Shown piece by piece: positions 56,430 to 64,000 of a DNA stretch of 64,000 bases (the first letter of the stretch is position 1; every line of letters starts with the position of its first letter). The position numbers were made by a program, and so were the translations under genes. Source of the stretch: Bacillus chungangensis (lineage in GTDB: Bacteria > Bacillota > Bacilli > Bacillales > Bacillaceae_C); contig NZ_JAUSTT010000007.1 of assembly GCF_030812995.1 (NCBI RefSeq), positions 1 to 64,000 of the forward strand, in the 5' to 3' direction. The notes beneath the pieces are model-generated. The model searched no databases and was not told where the DNA came from. It worked only from the letters and a program-made list of their open reading frames with translations.

Positions 56430-56502
56430 CGGCCCCGGCAGGAATCGAACCTGCGACGCACGGTTTAGGAAACCGACGCTCTATCCTCTGAGCTACGGAG
56501 CC
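56430..56502 (-). tRNA. tRNA-Arg (anticodon CCU)
   Basis: 73 bases folding as a cloverleaf: GGCTCCG / CGGGGCC acceptor, D arm GCTC..GAGC, anticodon stem TCGGT / ACCGT with loop TTCCTAA, and T arm with GGTTCGATTCC. CCA is not encoded. It reads AGG codons. Confidence 0.95.
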
Positions 56503-56869
56503 ATTGTTCGATAATGGATGCAGGAATGAAAGTAAATTAAAAACAACAATTAGCGTCATTTAATATTATATAATACGATATTGATTTTGAAAAGATGCAC
56601 CTTTTATTCCCATTTATTAGTTTTATTATTTAGAGCAAAAAGGGATAGAGCTAGCTAATTTGGGTTTACTTTCATCAAGTACAATCTTTGTTATATATGT
56701 GTTACACTAATAGTGAGAATGAGAGGATTTAAGCAAAAAGCTGCTTTTTGTTAAAAAGAATCTTCGAAGTGTACTGCATAATACCTCTTTTTTGAGCTGG
56801 TTTTTATGCAAACTTCAAGCATTGTTTATCACATCACTTAAAGCTTCTCAATCAGAAGGAGGGTTCAGG

Positions 56870-57013
56870 ATGGCAGATTTGTGGGTTATTACGTTTGGCA
56901 TAGTGGGTATACTGGGACTGTTTGGTGGGATTTTAATGTATTTCCTAAGTAAAACGCTTGATTCCAGAGATGCTTCTAAGGTTGACGCTTTACCACCGAA
57001 TAAAGATAATTGA
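56870..57013 (+). CDS. 47-aa membrane peptide
   Basis: ATG at 56870 after AAGGAGGG. One membrane helix (WVITFGIVGILGLFGGILMYFL) and a polar tail (DSRDASKVDALPPNKDN). It is followed by a terminator. The family is not recognised. Confidence 0.65.
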   Translation: MADLWVITFGIVGILGLFGGILMYFLSKTLDSRDASKVDALPPNKDN

Positions 57014-57016
57014 TTA

Positions 57017-57047
57017 AAATGGCACCCAATCGATAGGTGCCATTTTA
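57017..57047 (+). terminator. Rho-independent terminator
   Basis: AAAATGGCACC / GGTGCCATTTT stem directly after the 47-aa membrane peptide gene. Confidence 0.8.
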
Positions 57048-57403
57048 CTGTTTAGCGACCTAAAAGTGTTTTTTTGAACTTTCCTCATGTATTTCTTCTT
57101 ATGATCTTAGATCTCTCTCCTACACCAAGTTTCATTACTGTTTTTTATCCGTTTATAAAGTCTATATACCGTTGTAGTTTTCATTTTCGATTACGAGGTT
57201 CATTTTTCGTCATTTTTATATTTGAATAGTTGATATAGTATACAGAGTGGCTGGGGCTTAAAATGCTTAAAAAAAAAGAGATTAATTGTTAGAAAAGAAA
57301 GAAAATGATGGGTAATTGCTGCGATCGAACATACTTATAATACATGATATGGAAGGGGGGATGTAGTTTCATGAAGAAAGAATAGGTGATGGCAGCAAAT
57401 GGC

Positions 57404-57547
57404 TTATTTTGGATTGATTACTTCACTTAATAATAAAATATCATTATAAATGTCATTTTTTATTTTTTCACATTCGCAGTTATAATAATCTTGTATAAGA
57501 CGTCCAAGTTCTTTAGTAAATAATAAAATTTCTTCATCATGGATCAT
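57404..57547 (-). CDS. 47-aa acidic soluble peptide with a CxC motif
   Basis: ATG at 57547 with AAGGATG eight bases upstream. A helical peptide beginning MIHDEEILLFTKELGRLI, with CEC in the middle and ending SEVINPK. Its size and leucine spacing recall small helical regulators, but no family is recognised. Confidence 0.5.
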   Translation of the reverse strand: MIHDEEILLFTKELGRLIQDYYNCECEKIKNDIYNDILLLSEVINPK

Positions 57548-57962
57548 TATTAGCACATCCTTAGGATAATGGTACTATTTATTATATAGTATAAATGGTC
57601 TGTTTTAAAGTGTTTTATAATGTCGTGAATGTTTAATTATGGTAATAGATGGTTCTAAATAAGTAAATTTTCTGATTGATCGCGATAAAATAAGGAAATC
57701 TTCAGCAGTGATACAGCGAATCTTTTTTCGATCTTTGCATCGTTTATAACAGAAGCTCCCCCTTTTTCAGGTATAAAAGGCCTTGTGATGACAAACAGAA
57801 TTGTAAAATAAGCTCTCTTTGTAGAAAAGGCAGGCCAGAAACGGGTTTTAGGTATTTTAAAAAGACTGCATACATATATTTCCTCATTATAGTTTTTCAA
57901 AAAATATTTCTCTTTTTAGTGAGATATAGTATATTGATGATTGATTGCTGGGAGGGAAAAAG

Positions 57963-58391
57963 ATGAGATTAATTAAATTTCTGTTCATTACATTGTTGAT
58001 TTTAGGTGGATTAGGATATAGTGTCTATTATTTTGGAACAAAGTATGCTTCAGATAAGGCGATAGATATCATTTCAGAGCAGCTGGAGAATAATGAACAG
58101 TTGGAAGAAGAAATAATCCAGCAAATAGAGGATGATCCGATGCTCACAGACTTTATAAAAGAAGCGGAGCATGTTGATGAAAGTAAGCTGCCGTTTACAA
58201 CAAAGGAAGAAGCAATGCGGGCTTTAATTGGAAAATTTAGTGTTAGTGAATTAATGGATATACAATCTCAAGTGCAAAAGGGGCTTTCGCCTGAGGAACA
58301 ACAAGCACTTTTAAACGAAATGGAAAGTAAACTGACTGAGGAAGAAATATTAGCGCTAAAAGTCATTGTATATAAAGAGATCAACAAGTAG
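57963..58391 (+). CDS. Membrane-anchored helical protein (142 aa)
   Basis: ATG at 57963 (GGGAGGG seven bases upstream). An N-terminal anchor (LIKFLFITLLILGGLGYSVYYF) is followed by acidic, Glu/Gln-rich helices (ISEQLENNEQLEEEIIQQIE; LSPEEQQALLNEMESKLTE). It is probably exposed outside the membrane. I recognise no named family; a strong terminator follows. Confidence 0.75.
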   Translation: MRLIKFLFITLLILGGLGYSVYYFGTKYASDKAIDIISEQLENNEQLEEEIIQQIEDDPMLTDFIKEAEHVDESKLPFTTKEEAMRALIGKFSVSELMDIQSQVQKGLSPEEQQALLNEMESKLTEEEILALKVIVYKEINK

Positions 58392-58453
58392 CTTATAGAT
58401 TAGGGGCTTCACGAGCGCTTACACTCCTATATAAATGCTTTTATTTAAAAACC

Positions 58454-58489
58454 AAGCATGCGTCAAGTGCTCGACGCATGCTTTTTTTT
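58454..58489 (+). terminator. Rho-independent terminator
   Basis: AAGCATGCGTC / GACGCATGCTT with eight T. Confidence 0.9.
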
Positions 58490-58645
58490 CGTGCGATCTT
58501 TTTTCCACATCTATTTAGTAAATGGATGTTTAGAACCGACAGTCATTCCCTATTGGAGAAAGCTTCTTTAATCAAAAACTCCCATTCATACATTTCTCTG
58601 CCAGGAGAAAAGAATCCCTGCTTTCATTCATCACGCAGTTTTTAT

Positions 58646-58851
58646 CCCACATCTAACTGGCAAGTCAAGCCCCCCACCTTAAGAGTAAGAGGAATCAGAA
58701 GCGCTAGGTGAGGGATAGCTAAAAGTCAAATGAGCCGGACAGGATAAGGGAAGAAAAAGCAGTTTCCTTTTTCGAGGACGTTCACGATCTTACCCTTTGT
58801 TCTACTTCTTATAAGTGGGGGATAAGAGAAAACCCCTCACTTCACTTTTTA
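58646..58851 (+). mobile_element. Palindromic mini-element, copy F (long class, decayed)
   Basis: Preceded by TTTAT (58641-58645). The left end is recognisable, the internal GAAGAAAAAGCAG / TTTCCTTTTTCG hairpin with GAGGACGT is present (58749-58774), and the right hairpin is eroded and lacks GGAAGT. Confidence 0.65.
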
Positions 58852-58883
58852 AGTCTTGATTAAGAAAGGCACATCAATATCAA

Positions 58884-59504
58884 TTAATCGTTTTTGTCAA
58901 CTTCTAAAACATTCCCGCTCTGTGCGTCCACTTTTATCTCAAATTCATTTTGCCGCTCATCTAACAGATCAATTTCATAATAAGTGGGGCCATTTTCCCG
59001 CTTCAACATCCATTCAATTGCATTTCCATTTTCTTCTTTTTTTGCAATAGAGATAGCTTTTTTATGGCCGATTGTATTAGTTAAATCAATTTTTTTCCTT
59101 TGCCTTTCCGTATTTATTTCATCCTGATCCAATGGTTCTGTGATTTCTTTTAAGATGTCTCCAGTATCTGCATCGATTTTTACTTCTGTTTCTTCTGTAT
59201 CTGTCATCATTTCAATTTTATATACATATCGATTGTTTTCTTTCTCTACGCCTAGCTCCGTTACATCGCCTTCGCTTTTTTCTTTGGCAATTTCGAGTGC
59301 TTCATCAGTAGAGAGCTTAAAATCAATGGTTTCAAGATCTTCTTCCTGTTTCTGATCCTGTTCCGTATTTTGATTTTGATCCGTATTTTGATCCTGTTGT
59401 GTGCGATCAGGAGAGGCATCCTCTGGCGTATTGTTGTTGGCGCAAGCTGTAATAAGACCGATTAACAAGAAAGCTCCTAAAATATTGTAGATTTTTTTCT
59501 TCAA
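58884..59504 (-). CDS. PepSY-domain lipoprotein
   Basis: 206 aa from a TTG start. Lipobox LITAC after a short hydrophobic signal, a Gln/Asn/Asp-rich linker (about residues 25-55), then two PepSY repeats (LSTDEALEIAKEKSEGDVTE; IGHKKAISIAKKEENGNAIE), each ending in an INAKTG-like turn (IDADTGDILK, VDAQSGNVLE). PepSY domains are thought to restrain proteases or act in the cell envelope. Confidence 0.87.
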   Translation of the reverse strand: MKKKIYNILGAFLLIGLITACANNNTPEDASPDRTQQDQNTDQNQNTEQDQKQEEDLETIDFKLSTDEALEIAKEKSEGDVTELGVEKENNRYVYKIEMMTDTEETEVKIDADTGDILKEITEPLDQDEINTERQRKKIDLTNTIGHKKAISIAKKEENGNAIEWMLKRENGPTYYEIDLLDERQNEFEIKVDAQSGNVLEVDKND

Positions 59505-59781
59505 TTTTTATCCCTACTTTACATTTTGTTATAGATGATGTTACATATCCGAACAGAAGCGGACGCACGTTAAATGCTTATATTATCGTTTCGGATATAG
59601 CTTTTCTCGTTTTGTTGCTTTTTGAATATGTATGTAATTCTAATATTTACGTCCTTTATCCAATTTATACCGAAAATTTCTCTATTCCCTCAGTAAATTT
59701 TTCAATTGCTTATTAACTGTCATTAAAAGCCACTTTTTTATTATATTGTGAAAACTGATGAAAAATCTATTTATTTTTTAT

Positions 59782-60025
59782 CCAACATCTAACTGGCAGT
59801 AAGACCCCGCCTTAAGAGTAAGAGGAAACAGAAGCGCTAGGTGGGGGATAACTGAAAGTCAAATGTCCGGTTGGTTCGGGCCTACAGGATAAGGAAAGCT
59901 TCTTGAATCAACATCGCACGAAGAAAAAGTGAACTTCTTTTTCGAGGACGTAGGTCACTCTAGCGTTGCGACATCTTTGTATGGGGGATGAGAGAAATTC
60001 CCCACTGATGGAAGTTTCACTTTAT
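59782..60025 (+). mobile_element. Palindromic mini-element, copy G (long class)
   Basis: Preceded by TTTAT. It contains the perfect CGAAGAAAAAG-TGAA-CTTCTTTTTCG hairpin (59919-59944) plus GAGGACGTAGGTCACT, shared word for word with copy D. It ends in GGAAGTTTCACTTTAT and lies 150 bases upstream of the monooxygenase gene. Confidence 0.72.
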
Positions 60026-60175
60026 TCATTTAAACATTTTTAAGCAAAAAGTGTTTAAAAAAGTGGCAATTTTAGACACTAATTGTCATTGTTTAAATAA
60101 TCAGAAATATTTATGATAAGGATATGCAAGGGTTTACACTGTGAAAAACGTATAAAAGGAGAGGGGAAAAACTTC

Positions 60176-61690
60176 ATGATGAATGGGAAAGAGTATTTAG
60201 AAAGCTTGAGGGACGGCAGGGTCGTTTTTTTAAATGGGGAAAAGGTGGAAGATGTAACAACACACCCAGCTTACCGAAATGCAGCAAGATCTTATGCGAG
60301 GATGTATGATGCACTTCATGATCCTGATACGAAAGATGTGTTAACGACAAAAACAGAAGATGGCTATAGAACACATAAGTTTTTTAAAGCTCCTAAAAGC
60401 AAGCAGGATTTAATTGAATCTAGAGATGCGATAGCAGAGTGGTCGCGGTTAAGCTATGGTTTTATGGGCAGAACGCCAGATTATAAAGCATCTTTTACTG
60501 CTCATTTAGAGCCATTTGCCGATTATTATAAAGGCTTCGAAAACAATGCTCGCAATTGGTATAAAAAAGCGGTGAAGGAAGTGCCGTTTTGCAACCATAC
60601 GATTATTAATCCGATGCTGGATCGCTCGAAGCCACTGCATGAAAATAAAGATGTATTTGTAAGAGCAGTAGAAGAACGAGATGACGGCATCATCGTTAGT
60701 GGTGCGAAGATGGTCGGGACAGCAGCGGCTTTAACGCACTACAATTTTGTCTCTAATTATGCTCCAACAGATTTAGGGGATGGAGATCAGAGCCATGCAT
60801 TAATTTTCTTTGTGCCTATGAACGCACCGGGAGTAAAAATGATTAGTCGGCAATCATATGAATTGCTGGCAGCAAAAAGCGGCACCCCTTTTGATTACCC
60901 GCTGTCCAGCCGTTTTGATGAAAATGATGCCGTCATTGTGCTGGATCATGTCTTTATTCCTTGGGAAGATGTGTTAACTTACAAAAATGTAGAAGTGACC
61001 AATAGCTTTTTTGTCGAAACAGGTTTCTTTAATCGCTTTACTTTCCATGGCTGTACACGGTTTGCGGTAAAGCTCGATTTTATGGCTGGTCTATTAATGA
61101 AAGCGACAGAGACTGCTGGTTCTAGTGTCTTTCGGGGGGTGCAGGCACATGTTGGCGAAATTTTAGCGTGGCGCAATACATTTTGGGCAATGTCAGACGC
61201 AATGGCTATGAATCCACAGGAGGGGCCAAATGGTGTTGTTATTCCTAACGGTCACTACGGAGCAGCATATCGAGTCTTGGCTCCGATGGTTTGGCCAAAA
61301 ATGGTGGAGGTTTTTGAAAAAATCGTTGCTGGCGGCTTAATCCAGTTGCCTTCAAGTTCTCAAGATTTTTTAAATGCAGAGCTGCGTCCTTATTTAGATA
61401 AATATTATCGCGGTTCCAATGGGGTGGACGCAGAAGAGAGAACGAAATTAATGAAAATGATTTGGGATGCGATTGGTTCAGAATTTGGCGGCCGACATGA
61501 ATTATATGAAATTAATTATGGAGGGAATCATGAAAATATACGCCTCGAAGTATTGAAATATGCGGATGCACTTGGGAATGCTGGCCAATACAAAGCATTT
61601 GCCGAACAAGCGATGGCTGACTATAACTTAAAAGGCTGGACGAATAAAACGTGGATGCAAACAGAAAAAGAGCCGCAGTTGCAAAATTGA
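60176..61690 (+). CDS. hpaB: HpaB-type FAD-dependent aromatic monooxygenase
   Basis: 504 aa from the first of two ATGs at 60176, nine bases after GGAGAGGGG. It belongs to the 4-hydroxyphenylacetate 3-hydroxylase/phenol hydroxylase (PheA) family: SLRDGRVVFLNGEKVEDV, HPAYRNAARSYARMYD, SYGFMGRTPDYK and a C-terminal DAIGSEFGGRHELYEINYGG. It uses reduced flavin from the partner reductase at 61800 to hydroxylate a phenol to a catechol. Phenol and 4-hydroxyphenylacetate are both possible substrates; the catechol-type ring-cleavage gene favours phenol. Confidence 0.88.
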   Translation: MMNGKEYLESLRDGRVVFLNGEKVEDVTTHPAYRNAARSYARMYDALHDPDTKDVLTTKTEDGYRTHKFFKAPKSKQDLIESRDAIAEWSRLSYGFMGRTPDYKASFTAHLEPFADYYKGFENNARNWYKKAVKEVPFCNHTIINPMLDRSKPLHENKDVFVRAVEERDDGIIVSGAKMVGTAAALTHYNFVSNYAPTDLGDGDQSHALIFFVPMNAPGVKMISRQSYELLAAKSGTPFDYPLSSRFDENDAVIVLDHVFIPWEDVLTYKNVEVTNSFFVETGFFNRFTFHGCTRFAVKLDFMAGLLMKATETAGSSVFRGVQAHVGEILAWRNTFWAMSDAMAMNPQEGPNGVVIPNGHYGAAYRVLAPMVWPKMVEVFEKIVAGGLIQLPSSSQDFLNAELRPYLDKYYRGSNGVDAEERTKLMKMIWDAIGSEFGGRHELYEINYGGNHENIRLEVLKYADALGNAGQYKAFAEQAMADYNLKGWTNKTWMQTEKEPQLQN

Positions 61691-61799
61691 AACATTCTTT
61701 GACAAAAGAAAGACATGAAAAAAGTCGTTAGACCCTAAGGAGATTCTTGAGAATTACAGAGTTCATGATGACTTAAAGCTAGAAAAAGGAGGGAAATGA

Positions 61800-62282
61800 A
61801 TGGATGGCAGGACGTTTAGACAGGCAATGGGAAAATTTGCAACAGGCATTACCGTTCTTACAACAGAGATGGCTGGTGAGATACATGGAATGACTGCGAA
61901 TGCTTTTATGTCTGTGTCACTTGATCCAAAGCTCATTCTTATTTCAATAGATAAAAAAGCAAATATGCTGTCAAAGATTCGAGCATCAAATATGTTTGCC
62001 GTAAATGTATTAGCAGAAGAGCAGCAACAATACTCAATGATATTTGCTGGGCAGTTAAAGGAGCATGAGAAGGTAAGTTTTGCGAGACTGAATGGGCTGC
62101 CGGTTCTTCAAGATGCATTATTAACGCTTGCTTGCCAAGTGTATGCGGAATATGAAGCAGGAGATCATATTTTGTTTGTTGGCAAAGTAGATGAATTACA
62201 AATGAGAGAAGGCGATCCACTGCTATTTTATTGTGGAAAGTACCGGAGCATCAAAGATTGGGAGGAGCAGCTATTAGTCTAA
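61800..62282 (+). CDS. hpaC: Flavin reductase (HpaC type)
   Basis: 160 aa. FRQAMGKFATGITVLTTE and GMTANAFMSVSLDPKLILISIDK are typical of the HpaC/RutF family. It reduces FAD or FMN with NADH and supplies it to the monooxygenase 110 bases upstream. RBS GGAGGG precedes the ATG. Confidence 0.9.
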   Translation: MDGRTFRQAMGKFATGITVLTTEMAGEIHGMTANAFMSVSLDPKLILISIDKKANMLSKIRASNMFAVNVLAEEQQQYSMIFAGQLKEHEKVSFARLNGLPVLQDALLTLACQVYAEYEAGDHILFVGKVDELQMREGDPLLFYCGKYRSIKDWEEQLLV

Positions 62283-62437
62283 GTTTCTCGATTAATGTAA
62301 AAGTTCATACTTAGTGCAGAAAGCAAAGTGATGAAATCTGTAATTTCAGAAGTGATCATTTAAATGTAATCTATGAAACTATTCTAGAAGAACATACGAT
62401 ATTACAAGAAATGGAAAAAGGGGAGGGGTGGTATTTC

Positions 62438-62872
62438 ATGAAAATGATTGAAAAAAAAGCGATCTCCAATGCTCTGGCACTTGAAATGATCGAAGCAGCA
62501 AGTAAAAAGGCGCAGGAGTTAAAGATTACCGTCAATATAGCCATTGTGGATGAAGGCGGGCATTTGACAGCTTTTTCACGAATGGATCATGCTGCCATCT
62601 TAAGTATAAAGATTGCTCAGAATAAAGCTTACACTGCTGTTGCATTTGGGATACCAACTCATGAGTGGTATGGATTGATTAAAGAAAATGATGCATTAAA
62701 AACAGGGATCGTGCATACAGATCGACTCGTTATTTTTGGCGGCGGATACCCAATCTATTGGAACGATTTTTTGGCTGGGGGTATAGGCGTCAGCGGCGGT
62801 TCAGAGGAAGAAGATCAGCTTTGCTGTCAAGCAGCACTGCAAGTTTTACAATCTTATCAAATGAAGGGATGA
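62438..62872 (+). CDS. GlcG/HbpS-family protein
   Basis: 144 aa from the ATG at 62438 (GGGGAGGGG upstream). NIAIVDEGGHLTAFSRMDHA and the Gly-rich C-terminus (VIFGGGYPIYW, VGVSGG-like GGIGVSGGSEEED) mark the DUF336 family. Some members bind haem or act in degradation of aromatics, where they are often found beside ring-cleavage dioxygenases as here. The precise role is unknown. Confidence 0.85.
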   Translation: MKMIEKKAISNALALEMIEAASKKAQELKITVNIAIVDEGGHLTAFSRMDHAAILSIKIAQNKAYTAVAFGIPTHEWYGLIKENDALKTGIVHTDRLVIFGGGYPIYWNDFLAGGIGVSGGSEEEDQLCCQAALQVLQSYQMKG

Positions 62873-62879
62873 AAAAGGC

Positions 62880-63794
62880 ATGAGCGGAATTATGCGAATT
62901 GGGAGACTAGAGCTGCGGGTACTTGATTTAGAAGAATCTATCCATTATTACACAAATGTCATTGGTTTAGAGGAAACTGGCCGCGACAAAGATCGCATTT
63001 ATTTAAAAGCTTGGGATGAATATGATCATCATAGCATTATTCTTCAAAAATCTGATAGAGCTGGCATGGATCACATGGGTTTTAAAGTGGCGGACGTTTA
63101 TGCATTAGAAAAACTAGAAAAGAAAATCGAAGCATTTGGCTGTACGCTTACACGTATTACAGACCGAACCCGTTTAGCAGAAGGGCAAGCTGTTCGCTTC
63201 GAGATTCCAACAGGCCATAGTATGGAGCTTTATACAGAAATAGAACAGGTCGGCACTTCAACTGGTACGTTTAATCCCCATCCATGGCCGGATGGTTTGC
63301 GGGGAATAGCGCCTCACCGCCTCGATCATACGTTATTAACAGGCGATGATTTGGAAACGGTTACAAGATTCTTCAAAGAAGTACTCGGCTTTCACCAAAC
63401 CGAAAAAATTGTCACTGTTGATGGCGAAACGATGGTTGGCAGCTTTTTATCGGCCACTAACAAGGCGCACGATTTGGCTTTTGTAAAAGGTCCTGATAAC
63501 AAATTTCATCATGCGGGCTTCTTTGTCGACAATTGGTATGAAGTGTTAAAAGCCGCTGACATTTTATCAAAAAACAAAGTACAAGTAGAAGTAACCCCTA
63601 CTCGCCATGGGATTACAAGAGGACAAACCGTCTATTTCTTTGATCCGTCAGGGAACCGCAATGAAGCTTTTGCCAGCGGCTATTTATCCTATGCGGATTT
63701 CCCAACGATTACGTGGACAGAAGACAAAATTGGGACAGGAATTTTCTATCATCGCCGCGAAATGATCGAATCATTTTCCAAAGCGTTAACGTAA
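62880..63794 (+). CDS. Catechol 2,3-dioxygenase (extradiol, VOC fold)
   Basis: 304 aa with two VOC modules. The N-terminal module begins IGRLELRVLDLEESIHYY; the catalytic module has Fe(II) ligands visible as His in HRLDHTLL, His in FHHAGFF and Glu in NRNEAF. It opens catechol between C2 and C3 to 2-hydroxymuconic semialdehyde. It follows the GlcG-type gene by seven bases and is followed by the hydratase gene. Confidence 0.93.
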   Translation: MSGIMRIGRLELRVLDLEESIHYYTNVIGLEETGRDKDRIYLKAWDEYDHHSIILQKSDRAGMDHMGFKVADVYALEKLEKKIEAFGCTLTRITDRTRLAEGQAVRFEIPTGHSMELYTEIEQVGTSTGTFNPHPWPDGLRGIAPHRLDHTLLTGDDLETVTRFFKEVLGFHQTEKIVTVDGETMVGSFLSATNKAHDLAFVKGPDNKFHHAGFFVDNWYEVLKAADILSKNKVQVEVTPTRHGITRGQTVYFFDPSGNRNEAFASGYLSYADFPTITWTEDKIGTGIFYHRREMIESFSKALT

Positions 63795-63810
63795 GGTGGT
63801 GAATAAGTGA

Positions 63811-64000
63811 ATGGACTATCAAAGAATAGCAACGGCATTATTAGAGGCGGAGAAAAGCGGTGTTCCAATTGAACCGCTTACGAAGCAAAATCCTAATCTA
63901 ACAGCAGAGGATGCTTATCAAATTCAACTCGCTCAGGTAGCTCTAAAGGTGATGAAAGGTGCCAAGGTTGTTGGGAAGAAAATTGGCTTGACAAGTGCTG
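63811..64000 (+). CDS. 2-oxopent-4-enoate hydratase, partial at window end
   Basis: 63 codons are visible from the ATG at 63811 (AAGGTGGTG upstream): ALLEAEKSGVPIEPLTKQNP, LTAEDAYQIQ, VGKKIGLTSA. This matches XylJ/MhpD-family hydratases acting after ring cleavage and hydrolysis. The rest lies outside the window. Confidence 0.85.
   Translation, partial: MDYQRIATALLEAEKSGVPIEPLTKQNPNLTAEDAYQIQLAQVALKVMKGAKVVGKKIGLTSA

Noticed and set aside
56305-56559. 84-aa minus-strand frame
   Set aside because: It reads straight through the tRNA-Arg gene.
57655-57900. 81-aa minus-strand frame
   Set aside because: No ribosome binding site, odd composition and no domain pattern.
2537-60025. CRISPR-like reading of the repeated palindromes
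   Set aside because: Copies are dispersed singly or in one tandem pair, in both orientations, with no regular spacers and no cas genes.

Overview
The window looks like chromosomal DNA of a low-GC, endospore-forming member of the Bacillaceae (Firmicutes). Evidence: strong AAGGAGG-type ribosome binding sites, frequent TTG/GTG starts, a pair of coat-F-type spore proteins, a Rap phosphatase remnant, LevR/GlcT-type PTS regulators, an ErmD-type methylase with its RLR leader peptide, and TTGACA/TATAAT promoters with 17-bp spacers. I cannot name the species.

Layout. 1-8000: a LevR-type sigma-54 activator gene cut at its 5' end by the right end of an IS200/IS605-type element, then a lactose/cellobiose-type PTS operon behind two near-identical -24/-12 promoters, then a GlcT-type antiterminator with its RNA target and a GlcNAc-type EIICB. 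8000-15000: a formate/formamide block (FdhD, FdhF/YdeP-type molybdoenzyme, DUF2294 protein, OFA-family transporter, formamidase, FmdB zinc ribbon). 15000-17150: an accessory patch with a 35-aa hydrophobic peptide, a truncated membrane protein, a type I holin-like toxin with antisense RNA, and a broken rap gene. 17300-25000: an intact LevR-type activator, sigma-54 promoter, cellobiose-type PTS, GH4 6-phospho-glycosidase and MupG/DUF871 protein. 25400-32000: a BCCT transporter with a coupled 45-aa membrane peptide, an AraC/GH39-like regulator and a choline/carnitine acyltransferase. 32200-38700: nitroreductase, pyruvate formate-lyase with its activase, an MFS transporter and a divergent LysR regulator. 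39000-46700: a complete N-acetylgalactosamine/galactosamine operon (GntR regulator, AgaS, mannose-family EIIB/C/D/A, deacetylase, tagatose-bisphosphate aldolase, sugar-phosphate kinase). 46700-60000: accessory and small genes (acetoin reductase, holin-like protein, erm with attenuator, coat proteins, SRAP protein, tRNA-Arg, lipoproteins, several pseudogenes). 60100-64000: start of a meta-cleavage operon (HpaB-type monooxygenase, flavin reductase, GlcG/HbpS protein, catechol 2,3-dioxygenase, 2-oxopentenoate hydratase).

How it fits together: the window is dominated by sugar uptake and mixed-acid/C1 metabolism. Pyruvate formate-lyase and formamidase make formate; the OFA transporter and Fdh-type enzyme move or oxidise it. 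Three phosphotransferase operons are controlled by PTS-domain regulators and a fourth by a GntR repressor.

The most unusual material is non-coding. Seven full copies (A-G) and three solo right ends (H-J) of a palindromic element lie scattered through the window, with no transposase in sight. They insert after TTTAT (ATTAT in one case), show compensatory base changes in their stems, and come in a short (~153 bp) and a long (~205-275 bp) class. They look like non-autonomous IS200/IS605 derivatives (PATEs) and may carry guide-RNA-like structure. Other notable items are a perfect hairpin that occludes a ribosome binding site, the double sigma-54 promoter, and several peptides of 34-47 aa.
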